From Gammaproteobacteria bacterium (GTDB lineage: Bacteria > Pseudomonadota > Gammaproteobacteria > JAUIAT01), in assembly GCA_030425295.1 (NCBI GenBank), contig JAUIAT010000012.1:1-58784 (forward strand): a stretch of DNA of 58,784 nucleotides, read 5' to 3'. The position numbers and the translations under genes are program-made. Positions within the stretch are counted from its first letter, which is position 1. Each line of letters opens with the position of its first letter. Of the stretch, positions 25,560 to 33,142 are shown piece after piece. The notes beneath the pieces are model-generated. The model was given only the letters and a program-made list of their open reading frames with translations, made no database searches and had not been told where the DNA came from.

Positions 25560-27002
25560 ATGAGAGATGTAATTGTATCTACGGTGATTCCTAATAGAAT
25601 TAATTCTGAAGAGCAGAGAACTGCTAAGTTTTTCAAAAAAATAAACCCAGCTACCGAAGAGGTATTATTTCAGGTAGCTAGATCTGGTGAAAATGATGTG
25701 CAATTAGCAGTTAAGTCCGCAAAAGCGGCACAGTCTGGATGGGCTGACTTGTCCTCTGTTGCAAGAGGTAAACTCCTTCTTAACATAGCTCGTTTAATGG
25801 AAGAGAAGAAAAGCTTAATTGCCGAAGTTGTTGCTCAAGAAACCGGTAAATCTGTGAAAGATGCGCTTGGTGAAACTGGCGGTGCTATACAGCTTGCAGA
25901 ATTTTTTGCTGGAGAGGGTATGCGGCTTTATGGTAGATCATTAAACTCAGGTATTGCTGATAAAATCACCATGACAGTGCGCGAGCCTCATGGGGTGGCA
26001 GCGCTTATTATTGCAGCAAATACTCCTATTGCTAATGTGGCTTGGAAGGTTTTCCCAGCTTTAATTTGTGGAAATACTGTTGTTTTAAAAGCAGCTGAGG
26101 ATACACCAGCTACAGCGGATATTTTTGCAAGCATTGCTTTTGAGGCTGGGCTACCAACTGGTGTTTTAAATGTAATTCAAGGGTATGGTCATGAGTGCGG
26201 TGAGTTCTTGGTTAGGCATCCTGAGGTTGATGTAATTAGCTTTACTGGGTCTACACGGGTTGGCAAGGTTGTCGCATCAATTGCGGCCGAAAACCTTAAG
26301 CGAGTCTCACTCGAGCTGGGAGGGAAAAATCCCATAGTCATTTGTTGTGATGCTGATATAGAAAAAGCAGTTAATTGGACTGTTTTATCTGCATTTTCTA
26401 ATGCGGGCCAACGCTGTGCTGCAGCAAGCCGTATTTTAGTTTTTAATGATATATATGAAGAGTTTAAAGAAAAATTATTGGCTAAAACCAAAGAATTAAC
26501 CTTGGGTACAAAAGATGATAACGATTTAGGCCCGGTTATTAATAAGCGACAACTTGATAATATGTTAGCTGCTATTGAAGACGTGACATCTCGTGGGGCA
26601 ACAATTTTGTGTGGCGGATCAAGGTTAAAAAGTTCAGGATATTTTATGCGACCAACAATTTTAGAAAACGTTAGCGAAAAGGATCAGCTGAATAGTCAAG
26701 AGTTGTTTGGCCCTATTGCTTCTCTTCATAGAGTAATTGATTTGCAGCATGCAATTGACCTTTCAAACAACACGGTTTATGGTTTAACTGCCGCAATTCA
26801 TACACAAAATATTAATACTGCCCTTAAGTACACTCGTGCTGCGAGAGTAGGTGCTGTTAATGTAAATGCAGGCACATATGGTAGTGAGCCGCACTATCCA
26901 TTTGGTGGTTTTGGTGCATCAGGAAATGGTACTAGAGAGCCTGGCGTTGAGGCTTTAGACGTTTACTCTGAAACAAAAACCATATCAACAATTATCTTTT
27001 GA
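25560..27002 (+). CDS. NAD(P)-dependent aldehyde dehydrogenase family protein
   Basis: A 480-residue aldehyde dehydrogenase. The family motifs are complete: AANTPIANVAWKVFPALICG, SFTGSTRVGK (NAD-binding helix), VSLELGGKNP with the general-base glutamate, and NAGQRCAAASR with the catalytic cysteine. NSQELFGPIASL follows later. I place the start at ATG 25560, which lies 4 nt after the SDR stop; the upstream reading from TTG 25530 would run through the end of the SDR gene. Its ribosome binding site is weak, so translation may be coupled. ALDH genes are unusual in sialic-acid modules. It may oxidise a sugar aldehyde or regenerate a precursor. Confidence 0.9.
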   Translation: MRDVIVSTVIPNRINSEEQRTAKFFKKINPATEEVLFQVARSGENDVQLAVKSAKAAQSGWADLSSVARGKLLLNIARLMEEKKSLIAEVVAQETGKSVKDALGETGGAIQLAEFFAGEGMRLYGRSLNSGIADKITMTVREPHGVAALIIAANTPIANVAWKVFPALICGNTVVLKAAEDTPATADIFASIAFEAGLPTGVLNVIQGYGHECGEFLVRHPEVDVISFTGSTRVGKVVASIAAENLKRVSLELGGKNPIVICCDADIEKAVNWTVLSAFSNAGQRCAAASRILVFNDIYEEFKEKLLAKTKELTLGTKDDNDLGPVINKRQLDNMLAAIEDVTSRGATILCGGSRLKSSGYFMRPTILENVSEKDQLNSQELFGPIASLHRVIDLQHAIDLSNNTVYGLTAAIHTQNINTALKYTRAARVGAVNVNAGTYGSEPHYPFGGFGASGNGTREPGVEALDVYSETKTISTIIF

Positions 27003-27025
27003 AAACATTTTATGGAGGATTAAAG

Positions 27026-27832
27026 ATGCGAAGACCCGAGCTAGCAAAATGGATTTACAAATTTAATTTCTTAATGGTTAATGCTGCATTAAAACTGCTT
27101 TCTAAAAGATCAAAATTATACTCTAAGGTCTTGCTTGCTGAAAACTTAGACCTCAATTGGGAGGCTGAAACTAGAAGGGGGAAACTAAAAACCTATTGCC
27201 CGGGAGTGCGAGCATATTCAAGGAGTGACTTTTTAAAGGAGAGTAAAACTTATGATTGGTTAGAAACAATGGAAGACGGAGATACTCTTTGGGATGTTGG
27301 TGCATGTGTTGGTGTGTATAGTTTGTATGCAGCTAAAAAGGGGCACTGTGTTTTTGCTTTTGAACCAGCTTCTTTTAACTACTTTGTATTATGTGAGAAT
27401 ATAAGATTAAACGATTTAGGCGATAAAATCACAACATTTAATCTAGCGTTGAATAACAAAACTGAGTTAGGTGAGTTATCTATGGAGGATACCTCTATCG
27501 GATCTGCGTATAATAGCTTTATTTCAAGCGAGAGTCACAAAAGTAAGTTCTCTGAATCAATGATTGGTTATTCAATTGACGATATTTTTCGTGTGTTTAA
27601 ACTACCTATACCAAATTACATTAAAATAGATGTTGATGGAAATGAGGTAAAAATACTTGAAGGCGCGGAGAAATTATTATCTTCTCATAAAGTTAAATCT
27701 ATACAAATTGAAGTTGATGATACGAATGTAAGAAGCACCAGGAAAGCAGTATCTGAAATTTTGGAATCCTATGGTTTTCACTTTAGTGAGAAAGAGTCAG
27801 CTACATTAAACAAAGTCTATAGAAAGAAATAA
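27026..27832 (+). CDS. FkbM-family methyltransferase (module III)
   Basis: A 268-residue class I methyltransferase of the FkbM group, common in polysaccharide loci where it O-methylates sugars. LWDVGACVGVYSLYAAK is the SAM motif I region, FAFEPASFNYFVL the acidic motif II region, and YIKIDVDGNEVKILEGAEKL the characteristic FkbM I-D-V-D-G-x-E block. ATG 27026 is preferred to TTG 26999 because GGAGG at 27014-27018 is 7 nt upstream. It lies between the aldehyde dehydrogenase and a cytidylyltransferase, so the methyl acceptor could be the module III sugar. It shares its family with the protein at 38387. Confidence 0.88.
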   Translation: MRRPELAKWIYKFNFLMVNAALKLLSKRSKLYSKVLLAENLDLNWEAETRRGKLKTYCPGVRAYSRSDFLKESKTYDWLETMEDGDTLWDVGACVGVYSLYAAKKGHCVFAFEPASFNYFVLCENIRLNDLGDKITTFNLALNNKTELGELSMEDTSIGSAYNSFISSESHKSKFSESMIGYSIDDIFRVFKLPIPNYIKIDVDGNEVKILEGAEKLLSSHKVKSIQIEVDDTNVRSTRKAVSEILESYGFHFSEKESATLNKVYRKK

Positions 27833-27841
27833 TTTAAAGTT

Positions 27842-28588
27842 ATGAGTGAAAAGTTGATTGCCTTGATTCCTGCTAGATCTGGGTCAAAGCGCGTTAAAAA
27901 TAAAAATATTCGCAAACTAAACGGATATCCATTAATTGCATATACCATATCAAGTTGTTTACAAGCTGGTATTTTCAATCGTGTTATCGTATCCACTGAC
28001 TCAAAAGAAATAGCATCGATTGCACTGTCCTATGGCGCGGAGGTTCCTTTTTTAAGGCCTGAGAGTCTATCAGGAACTTATTCTCCAGATATAAGCTGGA
28101 TTAAACATGCGCTAGATTTTTTAGAAGAAGACCCTCATGCATTTGCTATTATGCGCCCAACTAGCCCGTTTAGAAAACCTAAATTACTTCGTGAGGCATG
28201 GAAGAATTTCCAAGCAAATAAAGGTATTGACTCGTTCAGAGCTGTAGAATTATGTAAGCAGCACCCAGGAAAAATGTGGACTATTAATAATGGACTTATA
28301 ACCCCCTTACTTTCTCAAGAACAGCTCGAAATACCTTATCACTCAAGGCAGTACCAAGACTTGCCTGAAGTATATGTTCAGAATAGCTCTTTAGAAATTG
28401 TAAGAACAAAAGCAGTTCGTGAAACTAATCTTCATGCTGGTAAGAAGATAGCGCCTATTTTTACTGACAAAATTTTTGGATTTTCTATAGATTATGAAGA
28501 GGACTTCTTATTGGCTGAAATTATGATATCTAACGGGTTGGCTGAATTGCCTAGTGTGGAGAAGTTTATTATAAATTCAGCAACTTAA
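27842..28588 (+). CDS. CMP-sialic-acid-type cytidylyltransferase (module III)
   Basis: A 248-residue acylneuraminate cytidylyltransferase-like protein. LIALIPARSGSKRVKNKNI is the CTP-binding motif, and FAIMRPTSPFRKPKLL carries the second nucleotide-binding block. YVQNSSLEIVR and GFSIDYEEDFLLAEIMI near the end match the family. It differs clearly from the protein at 17759 (T-S-P-L-R there, T-S-P-F-R here), so the two probably activate different acids. The start ATG 27842 is 9 nt after the methyltransferase stop, and its ribosome binding site is weak. It is the third cytidylyltransferase in the window. Confidence 0.88.
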   Translation: MSEKLIALIPARSGSKRVKNKNIRKLNGYPLIAYTISSCLQAGIFNRVIVSTDSKEIASIALSYGAEVPFLRPESLSGTYSPDISWIKHALDFLEEDPHAFAIMRPTSPFRKPKLLREAWKNFQANKGIDSFRAVELCKQHPGKMWTINNGLITPLLSQEQLEIPYHSRQYQDLPEVYVQNSSLEIVRTKAVRETNLHAGKKIAPIFTDKIFGFSIDYEEDFLLAEIMISNGLAELPSVEKFIINSAT

Positions 28589-28606
28589 ACTAAATAGGAA
28601 GACAAG

Positions 28607-30523
28607 ATGTTGCAATATATTTCTAACGAAACAATTGAGAAATTATTAGATAAAAAAAATGAGAGTCCAATTGAAGTAAGCCAAGCTTTAGCGGATATTT
28701 TGCGACTAAATACTCTATTCATGATAAAGAAAGCTGGGTCTGGTCATATAGGGTCAAGTTTTTCATCTTTAGACATAGTTCTGTGGTTGCACATCTTTGA
28801 GCTAAATGGTAACGAAATTTACTTCTCTTCGAAGGGGCATGATGTGCCTGCTTTGTATTCTGTGCTAATTGGACTTGGTAAGTTGCCAGCTAAAAATCTT
28901 CATCAATTACGTCGTTTAGGTGGGTTACCGGGGCACCCAGATGTTCACACCCCTAATATTATTACCAATACTGGATCGTTAGGTATGGGGGTCTCAAAAG
29001 CTAAAGGATTCGCTTTGGCAAATAGACTTAAAGGCGAAAAGAACTATATCTATGTTTTGACGGGTGATGGTGAGCTTCAGGAAGGACAGTTTTGGGAGTC
29101 TTTAGTTTCGGCGGCTAACAACAAATTGGATGAAATCACAGTTATTGTAGACCACAATAAGGTCCAATCTGACACTTGGGTCTCAGATGTTTGTGATTTA
29201 GGTGATCTCGAGAGTAAGTTTGCAAGTTTTGGTTGGTACGTTCAGCGTTGTGATGGGCATGATTTTAATCAGTTAAAATCTGCTTTAGCCAATGCAAAAG
29301 CATCAGATAAGCCTTCAGCTATTATAGCCGATACAATCAAGGGTTGTGGTGTTAGCTTCATGCAAGCAACTGATCAAAGTTCATTTGATGGTGAACTATA
29401 TCAATATCATAGTGGTGCACCAAGCAATGAGGACTATGATAAGGCGGTTAATGAATTAGTCGACAAGATTAATTCAGGGTTGTTTGAGTTGAATATTTCT
29501 CAAGTCTCTTTTGAATCAGAGGAAAAACCTCAAAATTCTACTAATCCTCGAAAGCTAGAGAAGTTGGTCAGCGCTTATGGTGAAGCCCTAGTTGAAGCTG
29601 CAGAAGAAAATAAAAACATGGTTGCTTTAGATGCTGATTTGGTCTTAGATTGCGGGTTAATTCCATTTAAAGAAAAGTATCCTGAAAGGTTCGTAGAGTG
29701 TGGAATAGCAGAGCAGGACATGGTTTCTCAAGCGGGGGCAATGGCACTTTCAGGTTTATTGCCCGTAGTTCATTCATTTGCTTGCTTTTTAACTACACGT
29801 GCAACCGAGCAAATGTATAATAATGCTTCTGAGAAATCTAAGGTGTTATATGTTGGATCGCTTGCAGGACTTATACCATCGGGACCTGGTCATTCTCACC
29901 AGTCCGTCAGAGATATTGCACTTATGGGTTCTTTGCCCGGAGTTGCAGTGTTTCAGCCTAGTTGTGAAAGGGAGGTTAATATGGCTGTTAAGTATTTTAT
30001 TAACTGTCCTGAGAGTGGCTACCTTAGGCTTGTATCTGTACCATATGCGGTAAACTATGATTTGCCCAATGAATACTACCTTGAGAAGGGAAAAGGCGTG
30101 TTGCTTCTTGATGGTAAAGATGTAGCTATTATAAGTTATGGCCCTGTAATGTTGACCGAGGCTATTAAGGCAGCTAAATATCTCAGATCTTCACATGGAA
30201 TTGAGTCGGCTGTGTTTAATATGCCTTGGCTGAATGTAGTTGATCAATCTTGGTTTCTCTCTATTTTAAGTAATTATAGTAAAGTGATTGTTGTAGATGA
30301 CCATTATAAAATAGGTGGGCTAGGTGAGCGATTACAAGCTCTTTCATGTGAGCTATCTTCCTATAAAGAAGTGTTTTCCTTAGGATTAACATCTATACCT
30401 GCGTGCGGCCAAATAGATGAGGTTCTCAGGCATCACAAACTTGATGGTTTATCAATTGCTAATTTTATTAAAAAGGTTTTTTCTACGGTTAAGCCAGGAT
30501 TGGGAAAGCATTTGCAACATTGA
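28607..30523 (+). CDS. Transketolase (full-length, glycan-cluster type)
   Basis: A 638-residue thiamine-diphosphate enzyme that moves two-carbon ketol units between sugars. The N-terminal domain has GSGHIGSSFSSLDIV (TPP and substrate histidine), LGMGVSKAKGFALANR and LTGDGELQEGQFWE (Mg/TPP motif). The pyrimidine domain starts near residue 315, with VECGIAEQDMVSQAGAMA holding the glutamate that activates TPP, and GPGHSHQSVRDIA following. It is a single polypeptide, whereas many cluster-borne copies are split into two subunits. AGGAAGACAAG precedes ATG 28607. The last 35 bp overlap the convergent methyltransferase gene. Inferred role: supplying or extending the aldose for the module III synthase. 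Confidence 0.92.
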   Translation: MLQYISNETIEKLLDKKNESPIEVSQALADILRLNTLFMIKKAGSGHIGSSFSSLDIVLWLHIFELNGNEIYFSSKGHDVPALYSVLIGLGKLPAKNLHQLRRLGGLPGHPDVHTPNIITNTGSLGMGVSKAKGFALANRLKGEKNYIYVLTGDGELQEGQFWESLVSAANNKLDEITVIVDHNKVQSDTWVSDVCDLGDLESKFASFGWYVQRCDGHDFNQLKSALANAKASDKPSAIIADTIKGCGVSFMQATDQSSFDGELYQYHSGAPSNEDYDKAVNELVDKINSGLFELNISQVSFESEEKPQNSTNPRKLEKLVSAYGEALVEAAEENKNMVALDADLVLDCGLIPFKEKYPERFVECGIAEQDMVSQAGAMALSGLLPVVHSFACFLTTRATEQMYNNASEKSKVLYVGSLAGLIPSGPGHSHQSVRDIALMGSLPGVAVFQPSCEREVNMAVKYFINCPESGYLRLVSVPYAVNYDLPNEYYLEKGKGVLLLDGKDVAIISYGPVMLTEAIKAAKYLRSSHGIESAVFNMPWLNVVDQSWFLSILSNYSKVIVVDDHYKIGGLGERLQALSCELSSYKEVFSLGLTSIPACGQIDEVLRHHKLDGLSIANFIKKVFSTVKPGLGKHLQH

Positions 30524-31157
30524 TTTTACGAATAATGCTCAGAGCGCAGTCCTCTCTTGGATTGCCCTTTGTGTAATCTCCGGTATGTTCTAGAACTAGC
30601 TTTTTGACTAAATGCATTGTTGGCATCCAGGTAAAGTACTCATCAAATCTACTTTTATATGAGAATACTCCTTCTGTGTGGTGATATTTTTGGCGTTGAG
30701 GAGCGCTATCAAAGTCGAAAATAAATATATAACCTCCAGTATTAAGACTGTTAATTGCACCGGCGACAATTTCAGGTATTTGTGCAGGAGGTATTAGGTA
30801 TAGACAATGTCCAAAGTTAATAACATCAAAAGATTCATTAGTTTCTTTAAAGAATTGAGACGCATCAGTGCATAGAATTTCATTTTCATTAAGTGCAAAT
30901 TTTTCCTTTGCATCTTCTACTGCTTTGCTACTAGGCTCAATACCAACAACTTTCCCGCTATTCTCTTTAATCCAAGAGAGTCTATATCCATTTGAGCATC
31001 CAACTTCAATGAATGATTTTCCTTTGAAATCGGGAATGAATTTTTTCATTTCTTGAAAAGTTACATCCTCATCAGATAGCTTACTTGATATGTACTCTTT
31101 ATTACGATAAAACCAATTATCGGCTTCAAAATCTTTGAAAATTTCATTTTGTATCAT
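30489..31157 (-). CDS. Class I SAM-dependent methyltransferase
   Basis: A 222-residue methyltransferase. SFIEVGCSNGYRLSWIKE is motif I, GIEPSSKAVEDAKEKF the acidic motif, and FDVINFGHCLYLIPP the post-motif with the catalytic-site region. It is the last gene of the minus-strand operon that begins at 37180. The start ATG 31157 follows AAGGAATAAC and lies 9 nt beyond the sulfotransferase gene. Its 3' end overlaps the transketolase gene by 35 bp tail to tail. The substrate is unknown; a sugar of the exported glycan is likely from context. Confidence 0.82.
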   Translation of the reverse strand: MIQNEIFKDFEADNWFYRNKEYISSKLSDEDVTFQEMKKFIPDFKGKSFIEVGCSNGYRLSWIKENSGKVVGIEPSSKAVEDAKEKFALNENEILCTDASQFFKETNESFDVINFGHCLYLIPPAQIPEIVAGAINSLNTGGYIFIFDFDSAPQRQKYHHTEGVFSYKSRFDEYFTWMPTMHLVKKLVLEHTGDYTKGNPREDCALSIIRKINVANAFPILA

Positions 31158-31166
31158 TGTTATTCC

Positions 31167-32048
31167 TTAGTGATAACCAAGTTTCTTTAAGTTGTATGAT
31201 ATTATTTTATCAATAGCTTCGTTAGAATCTTTATGATTTTCCATTATAGTTTTTCTTGATAAATCATCCATGACTTTGGGTTTTATAAAATATATAAAAT
31301 CAATGATATAGGTAGATTTAAACAAAAACTGTGTTATTAAAAAGCGGATCAGTTTAAAAGGTAAGGAGGCTTTATTTTTAACATATAGCTTGTTGTATAC
31401 GAGCTTGGACTTTAATTTTGGAGAAGATAGTCCGCCTAAGACTCTCTCTTTTGAAACCTCTATATTTTTAGGCTGGCCAACACCAATAAGCTTACAAATA
31501 TTTGCAACAAAATCTAGAGGGTCTTGTAATAATAGTTCGTAGGGGATGCATTTTACATTATCATTTCCAAATTTTTCTTTACAAGCCGTCATTATTTTAA
31601 AGTAGTCAAATAACTTATAGTTATCTATGTTTTCTACAAAGTGCGCCATACTTCCTGAGTAGATTTCTTTTCGTATAACATGCTTGTACAGTGACTCGAA
31701 TATTTTGTCTTGTCTCCTGATTACCAGAAGTATGCTTGCCTTTGGAAATAGTTCTTTAAGGCAGGAAAGTCTTCTATGGAACTCTTCATTTGTACAACCC
31801 TGTGGGAGTATGAAAGTTTCGTTACTCAAAAGAATCTTCTTGCTATCTATTGAGTTAATTGTGTTATTAATTTCTATTTTAATGCCATTAAAAACTTCGT
31901 CGTTTTTGTCAAATTCTTTGAAAGCTTGCTTTATCAATCGGTTGATTGGCTCTTCAAAAGCTATATCTTTTAAAAATGGAAAAATTTTATCTTGTAGGTA
32001 AGTTGATCCAGTTTTCCGTAACCCAACATGTAGAATTATTTCTTTCAT
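31167..32048 (-). CDS. Sulfotransferase-like protein
   Basis: A 293-residue protein of the sulfotransferase superfamily, which moves sulfate from PAPS to hydroxyl or amino groups. ILHVGLRKTGSTYLQDKI is the 5'-phosphosulfate binding loop (H-x-G-x-x-K-T-G-S/T). ASILLVIRRQDKIFESLYK is the 3'-phosphate binding region with the conserved arginine and serine. A lysine-rich C-terminal part follows. It is co-directional with and 11 nt from the glycosyltransferase upstream. Sulfation of the surface glycan is a plausible role. No PAPS synthesis genes are in the window, so the donor would come from elsewhere in the genome. Confidence 0.8.
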   Translation of the reverse strand: MKEIILHVGLRKTGSTYLQDKIFPFLKDIAFEEPINRLIKQAFKEFDKNDEVFNGIKIEINNTINSIDSKKILLSNETFILPQGCTNEEFHRRLSCLKELFPKASILLVIRRQDKIFESLYKHVIRKEIYSGSMAHFVENIDNYKLFDYFKIMTACKEKFGNDNVKCIPYELLLQDPLDFVANICKLIGVGQPKNIEVSKERVLGGLSSPKLKSKLVYNKLYVKNKASLPFKLIRFLITQFLFKSTYIIDFIYFIKPKVMDDLSRKTIMENHKDSNEAIDKIISYNLKKLGYH

Positions 32049-32059
32049 TACATGGCTTC

Positions 32060-33142
32060 CTAAGAGGTAATTAAGTTGTAAAATCTATTGCAAAACATTT
32101 CGGCAGCATCGTCTCCAGTTAAATATTTTGCATAGTTGTTTTGTCCTTTGCTAGCAATTTCAAGGCATTTGGTCTTATCATTTTTATATTCTTCAATAAC
32201 TTCTCGTGCATCTGAAATGTCCCACTTAAATGGTATGTAAGTCTCATTAGGTATGTATAAATTTGGCCAAGTTTCAAGGTGCGACATATCAGGTTTAACT
32301 AGGGTGCTACCTGCTAAAAAAACTTCATAGTCGCGGTAGCATATTTCCCCCCATCCGAATGGGGATACAACTATTTGTGAGCTAGCAAGCTCTTGGTAAT
32401 ACTGCTTACGAGCAACTCTATTAGTATTTAACTCGCTGGCCAAAGCTTTACTGAGCTGTTCTCTCTGGTAAGTAATGGTATTTCTGGTATATTTTGTAGA
32501 TATTCTGCAGGAAAGTGCGTTAGATCGATGATTTGCTGGTTTTGCATAGGGTTTTGGAAATTTCAAGAAAAATGGCAATTTCGTAATTCGATATAGCTTT
32601 GATCGGTAGGGGCCGAGGAAAGTGTAGTTAGCTAGTGAGGAGTTCCAACCTAGACGAAGTTTGCCTAAATCATTTTCATTGGCGATAGGTTCCGAATATA
32701 TATCATCGGTATCAGTGACTCCAAAGTTATTGAAATAATAATCAGTGAAAACTCTGTGGCCATGAAAGCTTTTAAGATAGATGCTCTGGTTCTTTAGTAA
32801 TTGCTTTTTAACATATAAATCGACGTATGGAAGCATTTTGGTGTGAGGCATGCCGCTATGGCTTTGTAGGTCAAAATGAATAACCTTTTTAACTTTGTCT
32901 TTAAATTTTGCGTAATGTCCAATCACAATATTAGTATTATCTTTCCACTGAGCTCTAAAAAAATTATTTTCGACAATTAGAATATCGCACTCATAAAGCT
33001 TTGCAGAAATTTCCTCAAATGCTTTCCAAGTAATGCCTATATTTTTTAGTTTTCTTCTATATTTTATTAGTGGGTAAAAGAAGGCCTGAGCATTTTCAAC
33101 TTTAAATCCATTGGTTAAAATATTAAGCTTTATTTGATTCAT
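32060..33142 (-). CDS. Exostosin-like glycosyltransferase
   Basis: A 360-residue protein with a GT-B-like C-terminal region. VVSPFGWGEICYRDYEVFL followed by AGSTLVKPDMSHLETWP is the donor-binding segment seen in exostosin-like and related bacterial glycosyltransferases. The N-terminal half has FHGHRVFTDYYFNNFGV and LRLGWNSSLANY. I start it at ATG 33142, which overlaps the preceding stop (ATGA), rather than at ATG 33187, which would run 45 nt into the end of the upstream gene. It is the third gene of the operon. Acceptor and donor sugars are unknown. Confidence 0.65.
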   Translation of the reverse strand: MNQIKLNILTNGFKVENAQAFFYPLIKYRRKLKNIGITWKAFEEISAKLYECDILIVENNFFRAQWKDNTNIVIGHYAKFKDKVKKVIHFDLQSHSGMPHTKMLPYVDLYVKKQLLKNQSIYLKSFHGHRVFTDYYFNNFGVTDTDDIYSEPIANENDLGKLRLGWNSSLANYTFLGPYRSKLYRITKLPFFLKFPKPYAKPANHRSNALSCRISTKYTRNTITYQREQLSKALASELNTNRVARKQYYQELASSQIVVSPFGWGEICYRDYEVFLAGSTLVKPDMSHLETWPNLYIPNETYIPFKWDISDAREVIEEYKNDKTKCLEIASKGQNNYAKYLTGDDAAEMFCNRFYNLITS

